This document shows, in pieces, positions 1-9,702 of a stretch of DNA of 64,000 bases. The stretch lies in NCBI RefSeq assembly GCF_000376565.1, contig NZ_BARG01000045.1, positions 1 to 64,000 of the forward strand, given 5' to 3'. A program made the position numbers and the translations under genes. The notes below the pieces were generated by a model. It was given only the letters and a program-made list of their open reading frames with translations, was not told the DNA's origin and did not search any database. The stretch comes from Streptomyces hokutonensis. Its GTDB lineage: Bacteria > Actinomycetota > Actinomycetes > Streptomycetales > Streptomycetaceae. The number at the start of each line of letters is the position of its first letter. Positions within the stretch are counted from its first letter, which is position 1.

Positions 1-300
1 GGCGACGCCGGCGGAGAGGTCGAACTCGCCGCCGATCATCAGCAGGGCGACCGGCAGGGCCATGATCCCGATGGTCGACGAACCGTAGAGGATGTTCGCC
101 ATCGACGCGCCCTCGCGCACCGGCGGGGCGGCGATCAGGAAGAACACGTACACCGCTGCCGCACCGAGGAAGACTCCGACCTCAGGACGGGCCAACAGCC
201 GAATGGCCAGCGGGCGTTCCGCGGTCCGGCCGTCGGTGGGCTTGGGGCCGGGGGCCGGCGGTGAGGTCACCGCCGGCTCGGCGTGCTGGGTCATGCTCAT
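1..300 (-). CDS. Sugar ABC transporter permease, N-terminal part (RbsC-type)
   Basis: The first 100 codons of a membrane permease that runs off the left edge. A hydrophilic N-terminus rich in Pro and Ala is followed by a hydrophobic stretch near residues 40-58 and then a Gly-Gly-Glu-Phe-Asp-Leu-Ser motif, the signature of ribose/inositol-type (RbsC) permeases. Its ATG overlaps the TGA of the binding-lipoprotein gene (TGATG at 302-298), so the two are translationally coupled in one leftward transcript. Because this transcript diverges from an inositol catabolic operon, the substrate is probably myo-inositol; that is inference from context. Confidence 0.85.
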   Translation of the reverse strand, partial: MSMTQHAEPAVTSPPAPGPKPTDGRTAERPLAIRLLARPEVGVFLGAAAVYVFFLIAAPPVREGASMANILYGSSTIGIMALPVALLMIGGEFDLSAGVA

Positions 301-1319
301 CACCGGGTTCCGTTGGCGGCGTACTTGGCGACGGCTGCGACGTTGGTCTTGTCGACGAAGGCCGGGCCGGTCAGTACGGGCTGCTCACCACCGCCGCTGT
401 AGTTGCCGTTGTTCTTGTAGAGCCACAGCGAGTCGACGGCCAAGTAGCCCTGGAGGTACGGCTGCTGGTCGACCGCGAACTGGATGGTGCCCTTGCTGAT
501 GGCGCCCGTCAGGTCCTTGTTGAGGTCGAAGGTGGCGATCTTCGCCTTGCTGCCCGCGTCGGACACCGACTGCACGGCGGTCAGCGCGAACGGGGCGCCC
601 AGCGCGACCACGTAGTCGATGGCCTTGTCCTGGGTGAGCTTGGCGGTGATCGTCGACTTCACCGACGGCATGTCGGTGCCGTTGACGTTCAGCGTCTCGA
701 CGCTGCCGCTGAAGGTCTTCTTCACGCCGTCGCAGCGCTGGGTCAGACCGATGTTGCCCTGCTCCTGGATGACACAGACGACCTTCTTGGCGCCCTCCGT
801 GTTCAGCCGGTTGCCGAGCGCCTCGCCGGCGACCGTCTCGTCCTGGCCGAAGAACTCCAGCAGTCCGAGCTTCTTCCAGTCGCTGAGACCGGAGTTGAGG
901 CCGACGACCGGTATGTTCGCGGTCTTCGCCTTGCTGATGACGTCCTTGAGGGCGTCGGGCTTGGCGAGGGTGACCGCGATGCCGTCGACCTTCTGGTCGA
1001 TCGCGTTCTGCACCAGGTTCGACTGGTTGCCCGCGTTCGGGTCGGCCGAGTAGATGAGCTTGATGTTGTCCTTGTCGGCGGCGGCCTGGGCGCCCTTGCG
1101 GACGATGTCCCAGAACGTGTCGCCGGGCGCCTGGTGCGTGACCAGGGCGACCGTCATCCGGGGAGTGCTGGCCTTGCCCGCCGAGGCGCCGGAGGTGTCC
1201 TCCGTGGACTTCTTGCCGCCCGAGCTGCTGGAGCAGCCGGCGAGGGTCAGTGCCGCTGCCGCGGCGACCGCCACGAAGGGGGCCATTCTGCGCGTACGGG
1301 AGTGGGAAGAACGGTCCAT
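300..1319 (-). CDS. Sugar ABC transporter substrate-binding lipoprotein
   Basis: Periplasmic-binding-protein type 1 family (RbsB-like), 339 aa. A basic N-terminus, hydrophobic core and lipobox Leu-Ala-Gly-Cys place the lipidated Cys near residue 29, followed by a Ser/Gly-rich tether, so the mature protein is anchored outside the membrane. The body shows the alternating alpha/beta pattern of sugar binders, including an opening TVALVTHQAPGDTFWD strand and a late ATFDLN strand. It is first in a leftward operon with the permease it overlaps and diverges from the iol genes, so uptake of inositol is the likely role. Expression probably starts at the promoter inside the 1461-1524 operator region. 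Confidence 0.9.
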   Translation of the reverse strand: MDRSSHSRTRRMAPFVAVAAAAALTLAGCSSSSGGKKSTEDTSGASAGKASTPRMTVALVTHQAPGDTFWDIVRKGAQAAADKDNIKLIYSADPNAGNQSNLVQNAIDQKVDGIAVTLAKPDALKDVISKAKTANIPVVGLNSGLSDWKKLGLLEFFGQDETVAGEALGNRLNTEGAKKVVCVIQEQGNIGLTQRCDGVKKTFSGSVETLNVNGTDMPSVKSTITAKLTQDKAIDYVVALGAPFALTAVQSVSDAGSKAKIATFDLNKDLTGAISKGTIQFAVDQQPYLQGYLAVDSLWLYKNNGNYSGGGEQPVLTGPAFVDKTNVAAVAKYAANGTR

Positions 1320-1434
1320 CTTTCCTGCACCTCACTGTGCTTCAGGGGAAAGGGAGCAATGATCTCAGAGATCAGGGCTCGGGGCCTGTGCGGCCCCGGG
1401 TCGTAGCCGTGAAACACGGCTGTTGCGCTGGGAC

Positions 1435-1548
1435 GGAATCCAATCCCCGGTCGCGCCCGCTGTCAATACTTTGTTAAGACATCATTTCACAAGCAGGTCC
1501 GAATGTAAGTACAAACTATTGACAGAGCGCCCCTCGGAGTCCTACACC
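1435..1548. promoter_or_regulatory. Symmetric divergent promoters with inverted operator pair
   Basis: TGTCAATACTTTGT at 1461-1474 and its inverted copy ACAAACTATTGACA at 1511-1524 differ at one position and have centres exactly 50 bp apart. Each copy ends in TTGACA reading outward: rightward TTGACA (1519-1524) is 18 bp from TACACC (1543-1548), and leftward TTGACA (1466-1461) is 18 bp from TGGATT (1442-1437). A repressor bound at each half-site would cover the -35 box of one transcript. The GntR regulator at 7841-8626 is the obvious candidate, by inference. The stretch between the copies is AT-rich for this genome. Confidence 0.6.
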
Positions 1549-1610
1549 TGGGAGTCGGCAGGCCCTCGCGGGACCCGCCCACCCCCCAGTAGCTCAGAGG
1601 AGTGCCGCGC

Positions 1611-2579
1611 ATGGCCGAGTCAGCCCAGCCCTTCGATCTCATCACCATGGGCCGTATCGGGGTCGATCTCTACCCCTTGCAGTCCGGCGTGCCGCTGGCG
1701 CGGGTGGAGACCTTCGGGAAGTTCCTCGGAGGTTCGGCGAGCAACGTGGCCGTGGCCGCCGCCCGGCTCGGCCGGGGCACCGCGGTGATCACCCGCACCG
1801 GCGACGACCCCTTCGGGGCGTACCTGCACGAGGCGCTCAAGGACTTCGGGGTCGACGACCGCTGGGTCACGCCGGTCGCCGAGTACCCCACCCCGGTCAC
1901 GTTCTGCGAGATCTTCCCGCCGGACGACTTCCCGCTGTACTTCTACCGGCAGCCCAAGGCCCCCGACCTGGAGATCCGCACCGACGAGCTGGACTACTTC
2001 GCGATCCGCCAGGCCCGCGTCTTCTGGATCACCGGCACCGGTCTGAGCGAGGAGCCGAGCCGCTCCGCCACGCTGGCCGCCCTCAAGGCGCGCGACAAGG
2101 CGGGCACCACGGTCTTCGACCTGGACTGGCGCCCGATGTTCTGGAAGGACCCGGAGGAGGCCCGCCCGTACTACGCGGAGGCGCTGCGCCACACGACGGT
2201 CGCGGTGGGCAACCTCGACGAGTGCGAGATCGCCACCGGTCTCCGCGAGCCCCGTGCCTGCGCCGAGGCGCTGCTGGAGGCGGGCGTGGAACTGGCCGTC
2301 GTCAAGCAGGGCCCCAAGGGTGTGCTGGCCGTGCACCGCGACGGCACGACCGCCGAGGTGCCGCCGGTCCCGGTCGAGGTGCTCAACGGTCTCGGCGCGG
2401 GCGACGCGTTCGGCGGCTCGCTGTGCCACGGACTGCTGTCCGGCTGGGAGTTGGCCAAAACCATGCGGTTCGCCAACGCGGCCGGCGCCCTCGTCGCCTC
2501 CCGCCTCGCCTGCTCCACCGCGATGCCCACCGAGTCCGAGGTCGAGGACCTGCTCGCCGGCGCGCGCGTGGACGCCTGA
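1611..2579 (+). CDS. iolC: 5-dehydro-2-deoxygluconokinase
   Basis: PfkB-family sugar kinase, 322 aa, that phosphorylates 2-deoxy-5-keto-gluconate in inositol degradation. The N-terminal PfkB signature GGSASNVAVAAARLG lies near residues 39-53, and the C-terminal NGLGAGDAFGG motif supplies the catalytic base Asp265. ATG 1611 is chosen over GTG 1602 because the GAGGAG ribosome site (1597-1602) overlaps the GTG and is 8 bp from the ATG. It is the first gene of the rightward iol operon, downstream of the divergent operator. Other PfkB kinases are possible from family alone, but the neighbours (iolB, iolD, mmsA) fix the assignment. Confidence 0.93.
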   Translation: MAESAQPFDLITMGRIGVDLYPLQSGVPLARVETFGKFLGGSASNVAVAAARLGRGTAVITRTGDDPFGAYLHEALKDFGVDDRWVTPVAEYPTPVTFCEIFPPDDFPLYFYRQPKAPDLEIRTDELDYFAIRQARVFWITGTGLSEEPSRSATLAALKARDKAGTTVFDLDWRPMFWKDPEEARPYYAEALRHTTVAVGNLDECEIATGLREPRACAEALLEAGVELAVVKQGPKGVLAVHRDGTTAEVPPVPVEVLNGLGAGDAFGGSLCHGLLSGWELAKTMRFANAAGALVASRLACSTAMPTESEVEDLLAGARVDA

Positions 2580-2617
2580 CCCGTGACCGCCCGAGCCATC
2601 CCTGAACGGAGCTTCTC

Positions 2618-3496
2618 TTGAGCATCAGCATCCCCGACCTGGTCACGGTCAGAGCACGGCATCCCGAGGCGATCGCCGAGGCGGCGGCCCGCCGGGTGCG
2701 GCGCCCCCTGCTCGGCGACAGCGGCCGCCTGATGATCGTGGCCGCCGACCACCCGGCACGCGGCGCGCTCGGCGTCGGCGACCGCCGTACGGCCATGGCG
2801 AACCGCGCCGACCTGCTGGAACGCCTGTGCGTCGCGCTGTCCCGGCCGGGCGTCGACGGGGTGCTCGCCACCGCCGACATACTCGAGGACCTGCTGCTCC
2901 TGGGGGTCCTGGACGGCAAGGTCGTCATGGGTTCGATGAACCGCGGCGGCCTCTCCGGCGCCGCGTTCGAGATGGACGACCGCTTCACCGGCCACCGCGC
3001 CGAGGACATCGAGCGGCTCCGCTTCGACGCGGGCAAGCTGCTGCTCCGCATCGACTACGACGACCCGGGCTCGCTGACCACCCTGGAGTCCACCGCCCGC
3101 GCCATCGACGACATGGCGGCGCGCCAACTCCCCCTGTTCGTCGAGCCGTTCATCTCCCGCCGGATCGACGGCAAGGTCCGCAACGACCTGTCGGCGGAGG
3201 CCGTGACCCGCTCGATCGCCATCTCCTCGGGCCTGGGCGGCACGTCGGCCTACACCTGGCTGAAGCTGCCCGTCACCGAAGACCCGGACGACATGGCCGA
3301 GGTCATGGAGACCTCGACGCTCCCGGCCGTGCTGCTCGGCGGTGAGGTCGGCGACGACCAGGAGGGCGCGTACGAGAAGTGGCGCAAGGCGCTGCGGCTG
3401 CCGACCGTCCAGGGCCTGGTCGTGGGCCGTTCCCTGCTGTACCCCGCCGACGGCGGCGTGGAAGCGGCGGTGGACACCGCCGTGGGTCTGTTGTGA
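2618..3496 (+). CDS. Cgl0159-type (beta/alpha)8 aldolase of the inositol pathway
   Basis: A 292-aa TIM-barrel protein of the family usually labelled Cgl0159-type or deoxyribose-phosphate-aldolase-like. It sits where the iolJ aldolase would be needed, right after the kinase that makes 2-deoxy-5-keto-gluconate 6-phosphate, so the likely reaction is cleavage to malonic semialdehyde and dihydroxyacetone phosphate; this is inference. Barrel-strand segments such as LMIVAADHPARGALG, KLLLRIDYDD and LPLFVEPF are visible, with a glycine-rich phosphate-binding end (TVQGLVVGRSLL). It starts at TTG 2618, six bases after ACGGAG, an uncommon start codon. It is cotranscribed with iolC (38-bp gap) and iolB (14-bp gap). 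Confidence 0.8.
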   Translation: MSISIPDLVTVRARHPEAIAEAAARRVRRPLLGDSGRLMIVAADHPARGALGVGDRRTAMANRADLLERLCVALSRPGVDGVLATADILEDLLLLGVLDGKVVMGSMNRGGLSGAAFEMDDRFTGHRAEDIERLRFDAGKLLLRIDYDDPGSLTTLESTARAIDDMAARQLPLFVEPFISRRIDGKVRNDLSAEAVTRSIAISSGLGGTSAYTWLKLPVTEDPDDMAEVMETSTLPAVLLGGEVGDDQEGAYEKWRKALRLPTVQGLVVGRSLLYPADGGVEAAVDTAVGLL

Positions 3497-3510
3497 ACCG
3501 GAGGCACACG

Positions 3511-4410
3511 ATGACGAGCGCGTACCACCTTCCCGCCGGAAAGGCCCTGGGCGGCCCCTACGTCGTGGACGTCACCCCCGAGTCGGCGGCGTGGGGCTAC
3601 TCCAGCCTGCGGGTCCTGGAACTCCCGCCGGGCGGCACGCACACCTTCGACACCGAGGACAGCGAGTGGATCGTCCTCCCGCTCACCGGCGGCTGCACGG
3701 TCTCGGCCTCCGACGATTTCGGCCACGACACCTTCGAACTCGACGGCCGCGAGAGCGTGTTCACCTCCGTGAGCGACTTCGCGTACGTCCCGAGGGATTC
3801 CCGTACGACGATCACGTCGGCCGGCGGCGGCCGCTTCGCGCTCAACGGCGCCCGCTGCACCCGCCGGCTGCCCGCCCGCTACGGCCCGGCCTCGTCGGTC
3901 CCGGTGGAGCTGCGCGGCACCGGCAACAGCAGCCGTCAGGTCAACAACTTCGGCGCGGCCGGCGTCTTCGAGTGCGACAAGCTGATCGCCGTAGAGGTGA
4001 TCACTCCCGGCGGGAACTGGTCCTCCTTCCCGCCGCACAAGCACGACGAGCACCGGCCCGGTGAGGAGTCCGTCCTCGAAGAGGTCTACTACTTCGAGTT
4101 CGCCGACCATGAGGGCACGCCGGGACTGGGATACCAGCGCGTCTCGCCGTCGGGGCAGGGCCGTAACACCGACGTCCTGGCCGAAGTCCGGGGCGGGGAC
4201 GTCGTGTTGATCCCGGACGGCTGGCACGGGCCCTCGATGGCGGTGCCCGGCCACCACATGTACTACCTCAACGTCATGGCGGGTCCCGAGGACGACCGCT
4301 CCTGGCTGATCTGCGACCACCCCGATCACGCCTGGGTGCGCGGAACCTGGCCCGAGCAGCCCGTCGACCCCCGACTCCCCCTCTACACGGCACCGGAGAA
4401 GTCCTCATGA
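3511..4410 (+). CDS. iolB: 5-deoxy-glucuronate isomerase
   Basis: Bicupin protein of the IolB/KduI fold, 299 aa, converting 5-deoxy-glucuronate to 2-deoxy-5-keto-gluconate. The metal-binding motif is visible in FPPHKHDEHRPG near residues 175-186, followed by the conserved EEVYYFEF and a second region DGWHGPSMAVPGHHMYYLNVMAG. The ATG at 3511 follows GGAGG with normal spacing. Its last four bases overlap the iolD start (ATGA at 4407-4410), which indicates translational coupling. Length and motifs match the family. Confidence 0.95.
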   Translation: MTSAYHLPAGKALGGPYVVDVTPESAAWGYSSLRVLELPPGGTHTFDTEDSEWIVLPLTGGCTVSASDDFGHDTFELDGRESVFTSVSDFAYVPRDSRTTITSAGGGRFALNGARCTRRLPARYGPASSVPVELRGTGNSSRQVNNFGAAGVFECDKLIAVEVITPGGNWSSFPPHKHDEHRPGEESVLEEVYYFEFADHEGTPGLGYQRVSPSGQGRNTDVLAEVRGGDVVLIPDGWHGPSMAVPGHHMYYLNVMAGPEDDRSWLICDHPDHAWVRGTWPEQPVDPRLPLYTAPEKSS

Positions 4411-6284
4411 GCACCCCCACCCGCCGCCTGACCGTCGCCCAGGCCCTGGTGCAGTTCCTGTCGGCCCAGTACACCGAGCGCGACGGCGTACGGCACCGGC
4501 TGATCGCCGGGACCTGGGGCATCTTCGGCCACGGCAATGTCGCGGGCCTCGGTCAGGCGCTCCTGGAGGCGGGCGAGGACACGATGCCGTTCCACCAGGG
4601 CCGCAACGAACAGGCCATGGTTCATGCGGCAGTCGGGTACGCCCGCCAGCTCGACCGGCTCTCCGCGCAGGCCGTGACGACCTCGATCGGACCGGGCGCC
4701 ACCAACCTGGTCACGGGCGCCGCGCTCGCCACGATCAACCGTCTGCCGGTCCTGCTCCTCCCCGGCGACTACTTCGCGACCCGCGCCGCCGACCCGCTGC
4801 TCCAGCAGCTGGAGCACCCGGTCGAGGCCGACCTCTCGGTCAACGACACCCTGCGCCCGGTCTCCCGCTACTTCGACCGGATCTCCCGCCCCGAGGCGCT
4901 GATCCCGGCCGCGCTGAACGCGATGCGCGTGCTGGCCGACCCGGTCGAGACCGGGGCCGTAACTCTGGCTCTGCCGCAGGACGTTCAGGCCGAGGCGTAC
5001 GACTGGCCGGAGGAGTTCTTCGCCGACCGCGTGTGGCACGTACGGCGTCCCGCACCGGACCTCGCAGAGCTGGCCGAGGCCGTCGAGGCGATCCGGTCCG
5101 CCGAGCGCCCGCTGATCGTCGCGGGCGGCGGCATCCACCACAGCCGCGCCGAGGAGGCGCTGAAGGCCCTGGTGGACGCCACCGGCATCCCGGTCGCCTC
5201 CACGCAGGCGGGCAAGGGCTCGCTGCGTCACGACCACCCGGCCGATCTGGGCGGCATCGGCCACACCGGCACCGCGGTCAGCGACGACATCGCGCGCGCC
5301 GCCGACCTGATCATCGGCGTCGGCACCCGCTACACCGACTTCACGACGGCCTCGAACACGCTCTTCCAGAACCCGGCCGTCCGCTTCGTCAACCTCAACA
5401 TCGCCGCGTTCGACGCCCACAAGCTGGCCGCGCGCACACTGGTGGCCGACGCGAAGTCCGGTCTGGAGGCGCTGACTTCGGGACTCGAGGGCCACCGCGT
5501 GACACCCGCCTACGAGGCCGAGTACCGCGCGGGCAAGGAGAGTTGGGAGCGGGTGGTCAGCGCCGCGTTCACCGCCCCGGACGAGAACGCCGTACCGACC
5601 CAGACCCAACTCCTCGGTGTCCTCGACTCGGTTGTCGGCGACGACGACGTGGTGATCAACGCGGCCGGTTCGCTCCCGGGCGACCTGCACAAGCTGTGGC
5701 GGGCGCGCGGCCCGCGCCAGTACCACCTCGAATACGGCTACTCCTGCATGGGCTACGAGATCCCGGCCGGCATCGGTGTCCAGCAGGCCGCGCCCGACAC
5801 CGCCGTGTGGTCGCTGGTCGGCGACGGCACCTACCTGATGATGCCGACCGAGATCGTCACGGCGGTCCAGGAGGGCCTGCCGGTCAACCTGGTGCTGATC
5901 CAGAACCACGGCTACGCCTCCATCGGCGGCCTCTCCGAGTCGGTCGGCGGCGAGCGCTTCGGCACCGCCTACCGCTACCGGGCGGCCGACGGCACCTTCT
6001 CCGGCGCCCCGCTCCCGGTCGACCTCGCCGCCAACGCGGCCAGCCTCGGCATGGACGTGCTGCGACCCAAGACGGTCGCCGATCTGCGCGAGGCGCTCGC
6101 CGCGGCCCGCGCCTCCGACCGGCCGACGTGCGTCTACGTCGAGACCGACACCGCCACGCCCACCGCTCCCCCGGCCGAGGCCTGGTGGGACGTACCGGTC
6201 GCCGAGACCGCCTCGCGCGCATCGGCCGTACAGGCCCGCGAGGAGTACGACCGCCAGGTCGTCGACCGTCGCCGCCACCTCTGA
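4407..6284 (+). CDS. iolD: 3D-(3,5/4)-trihydroxycyclohexane-1,2-dione hydrolase
   Basis: ThDP-dependent enzyme of 625 aa that opens the inositol ring derivative to 5-deoxy-glucuronate. The N-terminal pyrimidine-binding domain holds the catalytic Glu in GRNEQAM (about residue 67). The central domain has the ADLIIGVGTRYTDF segment, and the C-terminal pyrophosphate domain has the GDG...N motif starting near residue 471 (GDGTYLMMPTEIV, then QNHGYASIGGLS). Length and three-domain order are normal for IolD. It overlaps iolB by 4 bp and is followed after 29 bp by mmsA. Confidence 0.95.
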   Translation: MSTPTRRLTVAQALVQFLSAQYTERDGVRHRLIAGTWGIFGHGNVAGLGQALLEAGEDTMPFHQGRNEQAMVHAAVGYARQLDRLSAQAVTTSIGPGATNLVTGAALATINRLPVLLLPGDYFATRAADPLLQQLEHPVEADLSVNDTLRPVSRYFDRISRPEALIPAALNAMRVLADPVETGAVTLALPQDVQAEAYDWPEEFFADRVWHVRRPAPDLAELAEAVEAIRSAERPLIVAGGGIHHSRAEEALKALVDATGIPVASTQAGKGSLRHDHPADLGGIGHTGTAVSDDIARAADLIIGVGTRYTDFTTASNTLFQNPAVRFVNLNIAAFDAHKLAARTLVADAKSGLEALTSGLEGHRVTPAYEAEYRAGKESWERVVSAAFTAPDENAVPTQTQLLGVLDSVVGDDDVVINAAGSLPGDLHKLWRARGPRQYHLEYGYSCMGYEIPAGIGVQQAAPDTAVWSLVGDGTYLMMPTEIVTAVQEGLPVNLVLIQNHGYASIGGLSESVGGERFGTAYRYRAADGTFSGAPLPVDLAANAASLGMDVLRPKTVADLREALAAARASDRPTCVYVETDTATPTAPPAEAWWDVPVAETASRASAVQAREEYDRQVVDRRRHL

Positions 6285-6313
6285 ACTCCCCTCCCCCGAA
6301 AGGCACTCGCACC

Positions 6314-7807
<1,494 letters not shown>

Positions 7808-7840
7808 CGATCCGTCACCCCATGTGAGGAGGTGCCTTCT

Positions 7841-8626
7841 GTGGCGAAGACCGGTGGCTACTCGCGTGCCGTGACCGGCTCCCCGCTCGACGGCCTGCAT
7901 TTCGCCCTGGACCGCAACAGTCCGGTGCCGCTGTACTACCAGCTCGCACAGCAGCTGGAGGCGGCGATCGAGCACGGCACCCTCGCGCCGGGCAACCTCC
8001 TGGGCAACGAGATCGACCTGTCGGTCCGCCTCGGCCTGTCCCGCCCCACCGTCCGCCAGGCCATCCAGTCCCTTGTCGACAAGGGGCTGTTGGTCCGGCG
8101 GCGGGGGGTCGGCACCCAGGTGGTGCACAGCCAGGTCAAGAGACCGCTGGAACTCAGCAGCCTCTACGACGACCTGGAGTCGGCCGGACAGGGACCGACC
8201 ACGGAGGTGCTGCGCAACGAGGGCGTGCCCGCGACCGCGGATGTCGCGGCGGCCCTCGGGGTCGCGGAGGGCAGCGAGGTCACGCTCCTGGAACGGCTGC
8301 GCTCCACGCACGGTCAGCCGGTCGCGTTCCTGTGCAACTACCTTCCGGCCAATCTGCTCGAACTCGACACCGCCCGGCTGGAGTCGACGGGCCTGTACCG
8401 GATGCTGCGCACCGCCGGCATCACCCTGCACAGCGCCCACCAGACGATAGGCGCCCGCTCGGCCACCCCGGAGGAGGCCGCCCGGCTCGACGAGAAGGAG
8501 AACGCGGCGCTGCTCACGATGCAGCGCACGGCGTACGACGACACCGGACGGCCGGTCGAGTACGGGACGCACATCTACCGGGCGTCCCGGTACGCGTTCG
8601 ACTTCCAGTTGCTGGTCAGGCCGTGA
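7841..8626 (+). CDS. GntR/HutC-family regulator, probable iol repressor
   Basis: A 261-aa regulator. The N-terminal winged helix (about residues 25-90) includes the recognition segment LGLSRPTVRQAIQSL followed by the GNT wing VRRRGVGTQVV. The C-terminal UTRA effector domain starts near residue 105 (LSSLYDDLE) and ends with the typical RYAFDFQLL. GTG 7841 is preferred because GAGGAGG ends 8 bp upstream; GTG 7832 lies inside that ribosome site. It is 33 bp behind mmsA, so it is likely in the same operon and controls it through the 1461-1524 sites (inference). Its 3' end overlaps the convergent aldo/keto reductase gene by 11 bp. Confidence 0.88.
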   Translation: MAKTGGYSRAVTGSPLDGLHFALDRNSPVPLYYQLAQQLEAAIEHGTLAPGNLLGNEIDLSVRLGLSRPTVRQAIQSLVDKGLLVRRRGVGTQVVHSQVKRPLELSSLYDDLESAGQGPTTEVLRNEGVPATADVAAALGVAEGSEVTLLERLRSTHGQPVAFLCNYLPANLLELDTARLESTGLYRMLRTAGITLHSAHQTIGARSATPEEAARLDEKENAALLTMQRTAYDDTGRPVEYGTHIYRASRYAFDFQLLVRP

Positions 8627-9614
8627 CCTGGCCGGCGGAGTCCAGTCGTTCGCGCTGCTCCGCCGTCAGCTCCAGGTCCACGGCCGCGAGGTTCTCCTCC
8701 AGCTGGGCCACCGACGAGGCTCCCGCGAGCGGGACGATCGGCAGCGGACCGCCCAACTGCCACGCGAGTACGACCTGGTTGACGCTCGCCCCGGTCTCCT
8801 TCGCCACCTCCCGCAGCGCGGCGAGGCGGCCGGGGGTGCCGGGGTGGTCGTAGTCGGCGGGCAGGGGTTTGTCCTCGCGGGTGTAGGCGCCGGCCAGCAG
8901 GGGTGAGTAGGCGACCAGGGTGAGGGCGGGCTCGGCGCGCAGATAGCCGAGCAGGTCCGGTCCCGCGCTGCCGAGGCTGCCGTCGGGGAAGAGGCCGGAC
9001 GGTACGTCGGTCCGGGGGCGCAGATAGCTGTGCTGGTACTGGAGGACCTCGTAGCCGGGCAGTCCGGCCGCGGCGGCGAGCGCGCGGGCCCGTTCCACCC
9101 GCCAGGCGGCGTGGTTGCTGACGCCGAGGAGGCCGACGGTGCCCTCGGCGACCAGTTCGGCGAATCCCTCGACGGTCTCCTGGAGCGGAACGCTCCGGTC
9201 CTCGATGTGGGCGTACAGCAGGTCGAGTTTGTCCACGCCCAGGCGTTCACGGCTGCGTTCCGCCGACTCCCGGATGACCTTGGCGGACAGGCCCTCCGGG
9301 TTGTCGACGAATCCCGTGCCGGGTGCCAGCGGGCGGGCGCCTAGCTTGGTGGCGATGACGATCTCGTCGCCGATGCCGCGGCTGCGCCGCCACCGGCCGA
9401 GCAGTTTCTCGCTCTGGCCGCCCTGGCCGCCGTCGGTCCAGAACGCGTAGTTGTCGGACGTGTCGATGAAGTTCCCGCCGGCCTCGACATAGCGGTCGAG
9501 CACGGCGAAGGAGGTCGCCTCGTCGGTGCGGGAGCCGAACAGCATGGCGCCGAGCGCGAGCACGCTCACCTCGCGGCGGTGGGCCGGATCGGTGCCGATG
9601 GTGCGGTACTTCAT
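8616..9614 (-). CDS. Aldo/keto reductase
   Basis: NADPH-dependent reductase, 332 aa, single (beta/alpha)8 barrel. The catalytic tetrad is recognisable: Asp51 and Tyr56 in FIDTSDNYAFW, Lys in VIATKLGAR and His in LLYAHIED. The substrate cannot be predicted. ATG 9614 is chosen because GGGAGGG lies 7 bp upstream; the longer frame would start inside the promoter dyad. It is a single-gene transcript from a MerR-type promoter at 9660-9690. Its 3' end overlaps the gntR gene. Confidence 0.9.
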   Translation of the reverse strand: MKYRTIGTDPAHRREVSVLALGAMLFGSRTDEATSFAVLDRYVEAGGNFIDTSDNYAFWTDGGQGGQSEKLLGRWRRSRGIGDEIVIATKLGARPLAPGTGFVDNPEGLSAKVIRESAERSRERLGVDKLDLLYAHIEDRSVPLQETVEGFAELVAEGTVGLLGVSNHAAWRVERARALAAAAGLPGYEVLQYQHSYLRPRTDVPSGLFPDGSLGSAGPDLLGYLRAEPALTLVAYSPLLAGAYTREDKPLPADYDHPGTPGRLAALREVAKETGASVNQVVLAWQLGGPLPIVPLAGASSVAQLEENLAAVDLELTAEQRERLDSAGQVTA

Positions 9615-9659
9615 GATGATCCCTCCCGTTCGCACCCGGGTTCTCCGGGCACGAACGGG

Positions 9660-9690
9660 AGTCTCGCGCTTGAAGCGCACTTCAAGTCAA
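9660..9690 (-). promoter_or_regulatory. MerR-type promoter of the aldo/keto reductase
   Basis: Reading leftward, TTGACT (9690-9685) and GAGACT (9665-9660) are 19 bp apart, an over-long spacer. The spacer is occupied by the dyad CTTGAAG-TGCG-CTTCAAG (9686-9669), perfect in its 7-bp arms. Long spacer plus centred dyad is the architecture of MerR/SoxR-activated promoters. No merR gene lies nearby in the window. Confidence 0.55.
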
Positions 9691-9702
9691 GCTTCCGGGC
9701 GC

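Noticed and set aside
4383..6278. Long leftward open frame of 631 codons across iolD
   Set aside because: Antisense to a clear iolD; composition is Arg/Gly/Val/Asp repeats without motifs, an effect of GC-rich third positions.
5033..6313. Open frame upstream of mmsA in the same frame
   Set aside because: Overlaps iolD in another frame; mmsA has a normal family start at 6314.
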